From NCBI GenBank assembly GCA_043762265.1, contig JAYUMV010000326.1:1-15428 (forward strand): 15,428 bases of DNA, given 5' to 3'. A model generated the notes under the pieces. It saw only the letters and a list, made by a program, of their open reading frames with translations. It ran no database searches and was not told the origin of the DNA. The translations under genes and the position numbers were made by a program. The first letter of the stretch is position 1; each line of letters begins with the position of its first letter. Shown piece by piece: positions 13,894 to 15,428 of this stretch. The DNA comes from JANXLO01 sp043762265. Lineage in GTDB: Bacteria > Armatimonadota > Chthonomonadetes > Chthonomonadales > Chthonomonadaceae.

Positions 13894-13922
13894 ATTATAA
13901 CACAAACATGCATTGCTGTCAA
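13894..13922 (-). promoter_or_regulatory. Perfect sigma-70 consensus promoter of lacI
   Basis: On the minus strand TTGACA (13917-13922), a 17-bp spacer (13900-13916) and TATAAT (13894-13899). All 12 hexamer positions match the consensus. The A of the lacI ATG (13887) falls 7 nt after the -10, where transcription should begin, so the mRNA would have no leader. Confidence 0.9.
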
Positions 13923-13950
13923 TGTAAATTTCAGTAAATAGGCCAATGCA
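13909..13950. promoter_or_regulatory. Inverted repeat TGCATTG...CAATGCA around the lacI -35
   Basis: TGCATTG (13909-13915) lies in the promoter spacer next to the -35 and CAATGCA (13944-13950) 28 bp further upstream. The positions would suit autoregulation by a LacI-type dimer or tetramer, but half-sites this far apart are atypical for one LacI dimer. Confidence 0.35.
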
Positions 13951-13970
13951 ACAGAAATTTTATTTCAGTA
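13928..13970. repeat. Direct repeat ATTTCAGTA upstream of the lacI promoter
   Basis: ATTTCAGTA is found at 13928-13936 and 13962-13970, 34 bp apart, in an AT-rich stretch just upstream of the -35. It may be a regulator-binding repeat; no factor is known. Confidence 0.35.
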
Positions 13971-14131
13971 GATGCTCTGAAGGGATTCACTGGAAGAGAC
14001 AATGGATTTGTTTTTATGCGTGTAGTGGCATTTGTTTATGTCATTGAGCGCTCGTATTGCGGGTGATCCGAGCATTCGGCGGAATTTTGACATTTGCGCT
14101 TTGTTGTATTCTTGCGAGGAGACGAGCGAGT

Positions 14132-14160
14132 TTGACCCGCTATGGGGGTTATGATATACT
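14132..14160 (+). promoter_or_regulatory. Sigma-70 promoter of the UPF0182 gene
   Basis: TTGACC (14132-14137), 17-bp spacer, TATACT (14155-14160): 5 of 6 matches in each hexamer. The start of transcription should be near 14167, giving a leader of about 50 nt. Confidence 0.75.
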
Positions 14161-14179
14161 AAGAGGGTAGGAGACGGCC

Positions 14180-14200
14180 GAGGGCGACCGTCGCGCCCTC
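14180..14200 (+). promoter_or_regulatory. Leader hairpin just before the UPF0182 ribosome site
   Basis: GAGGGCG (14180-14186) pairs exactly with CGCCCTC (14194-14200) around a 7-nt loop. The stem abuts the AAAGGAG ribosome site (14201-14207) without covering it. It may stabilise the mRNA or tune initiation. Confidence 0.4.
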
Positions 14201-14218
14201 AAAGGAGATAGGTTCACT

Positions 14219-15428
14219 ATGGCAAAACGCGACCGACCGGTGATCATTCTGCCGGACGATGACGATAATGGATCGATACCCCGACCGAATCTGCGCAAGG
14301 TCTTCCTCTTGCTGGGGCTGTTTCTGATCCTCTTTGTGCTCTATCACGACGCGGTTCCGCTCTATACCGACTGGCTCTGGTTTCAGGAGGTCGGCTACTC
14401 CGGCGTCTTTACGACGATCATCCTCGCGAAGACCGTGCTCTTCGTCGTGGTCGGGCTGCTGTTTTTTGCGCTGTTCTACGGCAATGCGCGGCTCGCCCGT
14501 CGGCTGGCTCCAGAACAGGCGGATCGGTTTTTGATGGAGCGGTTCGGCCCGGAGTGGGGCCAGTCGCTGCAGCGTGGGCTCAACTGGATCCTCTTAGGAG
14601 GCTCGGTGTTTCTCAGCCTGTGGGCGGGTCGGCTCGCTGCGGAAAGCTGGACCCAGTGGCTCGAATTTCAGAACGCCGTGCCGTTCCATCGCATCGATCC
14701 TGTCTTCGGCAACGACATCAGTTTCTACGCGTTTCGACTGCCGTTTCTCAACACACTGACCACCTTCGCGCTCGGAGCGCTGGCGATCACGCTGGTCGCC
14801 GTCATCGTGATCCATGTGGCCGATACCGCGATCGACTCGTTTGCCGGTCTGCCGGATGTCAAGGGCGGCGTTCGCACGCAACTGCTGTCGCTGGTTGCGG
14901 GCCTCGCGCTTGTGCAGGCTGTTGTCACACGCCTGGACGCTTATGATCTGCTCTTTAAGGACAACGGCATCTTTACCGGAGCCGGTTACACCGATCTGCA
15001 CTATCGCCTGTTCGCGCTGAACCTCCAGATCGTCTTGCTGGTGCTGACGGCGGGAGCCTGCCTGCTGACACTCAAAAAGGGGCCGGGCTTTCGCTGGCCG
15101 CTGATCGGCGGCGCGGCCTGGCTTGGCACGATGCTGCTGGTGGGCAACGCGCTTCCGGCCGTCGTTCAGAAGACCGTTGTCGAGCCCAACCAGTTTACGC
15201 AGGAGCAGGAGTACTTGAAGCGTAATATCGCCTTCTCTCGGCAGGGGTTCGGGCTGGAGAACGTGCGCCGGGTCGATAACTTCCCCGCCGACAACAGTCT
15301 GACTGCCTCAGGGCTTCAAGCGAACCGCGATACCCTCGACAATGTGCGGCTTTGGGACTACGAGTACCTCGGCAAAGTCTACTCGCAACTCCAGACCATC
15401 AAGCCCTACTACAAATTCGAGCAGGTCT
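14219..15428 (+). CDS. UPF0182-family membrane protein (COG1615), 3' partial
   Basis: The frame runs open from ATG at 14219 to the window edge, giving 403 codons of a family that is normally about 900 aa. Ribosome site AAAGGAG (14201-14207), 11 nt upstream. A short acidic cytoplasmic N-terminus (DDDDNG, 13-18) is followed by about seven hydrophobic segments, near residues 28-43, 66-87, 121-139, 176-200, 220-236, 264-284 and 294-312. Family landmarks are DWLWFQEVGY (51-60), FYAFRLPF (169-176), TGAGYTDLHYRL (253-264), then after the last membrane segment NQFTQEQEYLKRNIAFSRQGFGL (324-346 in parts) and NVRLWDYEYL (375-384). The rest, a large extracytoplasmic domain, lies to the right. The family occurs in Actinobacteria, Cyanobacteria, Armatimonadota and others; the role is unknown. 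It has its own promoter and is divergent from lacI. Confidence 0.93.
   Translation, partial: MAKRDRPVIILPDDDDNGSIPRPNLRKVFLLLGLFLILFVLYHDAVPLYTDWLWFQEVGYSGVFTTIILAKTVLFVVVGLLFFALFYGNARLARRLAPEQADRFLMERFGPEWGQSLQRGLNWILLGGSVFLSLWAGRLAAESWTQWLEFQNAVPFHRIDPVFGNDISFYAFRLPFLNTLTTFALGALAITLVAVIVIHVADTAIDSFAGLPDVKGGVRTQLLSLVAGLALVQAVVTRLDAYDLLFKDNGIFTGAGYTDLHYRLFALNLQIVLLVLTAGACLLTLKKGPGFRWPLIGGAAWLGTMLLVGNALPAVVQKTVVEPNQFTQEQEYLKRNIAFSRQGFGLENVRRVDNFPADNSLTASGLQANRDTLDNVRLWDYEYLGKVYSQLQTIKPYYKFEQV

Larger units (their letters stand above)
13888..14218. other. 331-bp divergent intergenic region between lacI and the UPF0182 gene
   Basis: AT-rich compared with the genes. It holds the lacI promoter at the left end, inverted and direct repeats at 13909-13970, a stretch of about 115 bp (13971-14086) with no feature I can name, an isolated TTGACA (14087-14092) without a good -10, and the UPF0182 promoter and leader hairpin at the right end. 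No small gene or RNA gene is recognisable. Confidence 0.6.

Overview
The window looks like a chromosomal segment of a bacterium of the phylum Armatimonadota. The clearest marker is the DUF1559-type prepilin at 11711-12493. It has the N-terminal pilin helix, the run of residues AQAREKARAISC...SNMKQLG...MYTQDYD that I associate with this phylum, and a C-terminal H-X9-DG motif. It sits beside a tiny lipoprotein and a LacI-type regulator. The DNA is moderately GC-rich, genes are short and on mixed strands, and there are no rRNA, tRNA, CRISPR, IS or phage features. The phylum assignment is an inference from protein style and was not searched.

Layout from left to right. First comes the 3' part of an NAD(P)-dependent aldehyde dehydrogenase of the alpha-ketoglutaric semialdehyde type (+, 1-1350), then a secreted LTxxQ-repeat protein (+, 1448-2080). 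It faces purN (-, 2167-2823) across a bidirectional terminator. Divergent from purN is a two-gene unit: a DUF2993-like lipoprotein (+, 2999-3742) and, 22 bp later, a Clp1/Grc3-family polynucleotide-kinase-like ATPase starting at TTG (+, 3765-4850). Next are two tandem paralogous secreted LTxxQ-like proteins on the minus strand (4983-5849 and 5970-6908), a long-form deoxyribose-phosphate aldolase deoC (-, 7107-8078) and a PiT phosphate transporter (-, 8157-9146). The transporter is divergent from a DUF47/PhoU-like regulator (+, 9360-9983), with a candidate Pho box between them.

The right-hand part holds a receiver-only NarL-type response regulator (-, 10109-10507), an alpha/beta-hydrolase esterase (-, 10701-11459), the DUF1559 prepilin (-, 11711-12493), the small lipoprotein (-, 12551-12772) and the LacI regulator (-, 12850-13887). 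The LacI gene has a perfect consensus sigma-70 promoter placed so that its mRNA should be leaderless. A 331-bp divergent intergenic region then leads to a UPF0182 membrane protein (+, from 14219) that runs off the right edge.

Working links: the Pit/DUF47 pair is a classic phosphate-uptake module, and the 11-bp-period repeat between them suggests phosphate-responsive control. LacI, small lipoprotein and prepilin form a same-strand cluster. Three LTxxQ-type exported proteins in 5.5 kb suggest an envelope function that is expanded in this lineage and not characterised. Most of the rest is ordinary metabolism. I see no defence or mobile system. The best leads for new biology are the bacterial Clp1/Grc3-like protein with its DUF2993 partner, the LDLRWRG-motif LTxxQ paralogs, and the regulatory DNA around pit and lacI.
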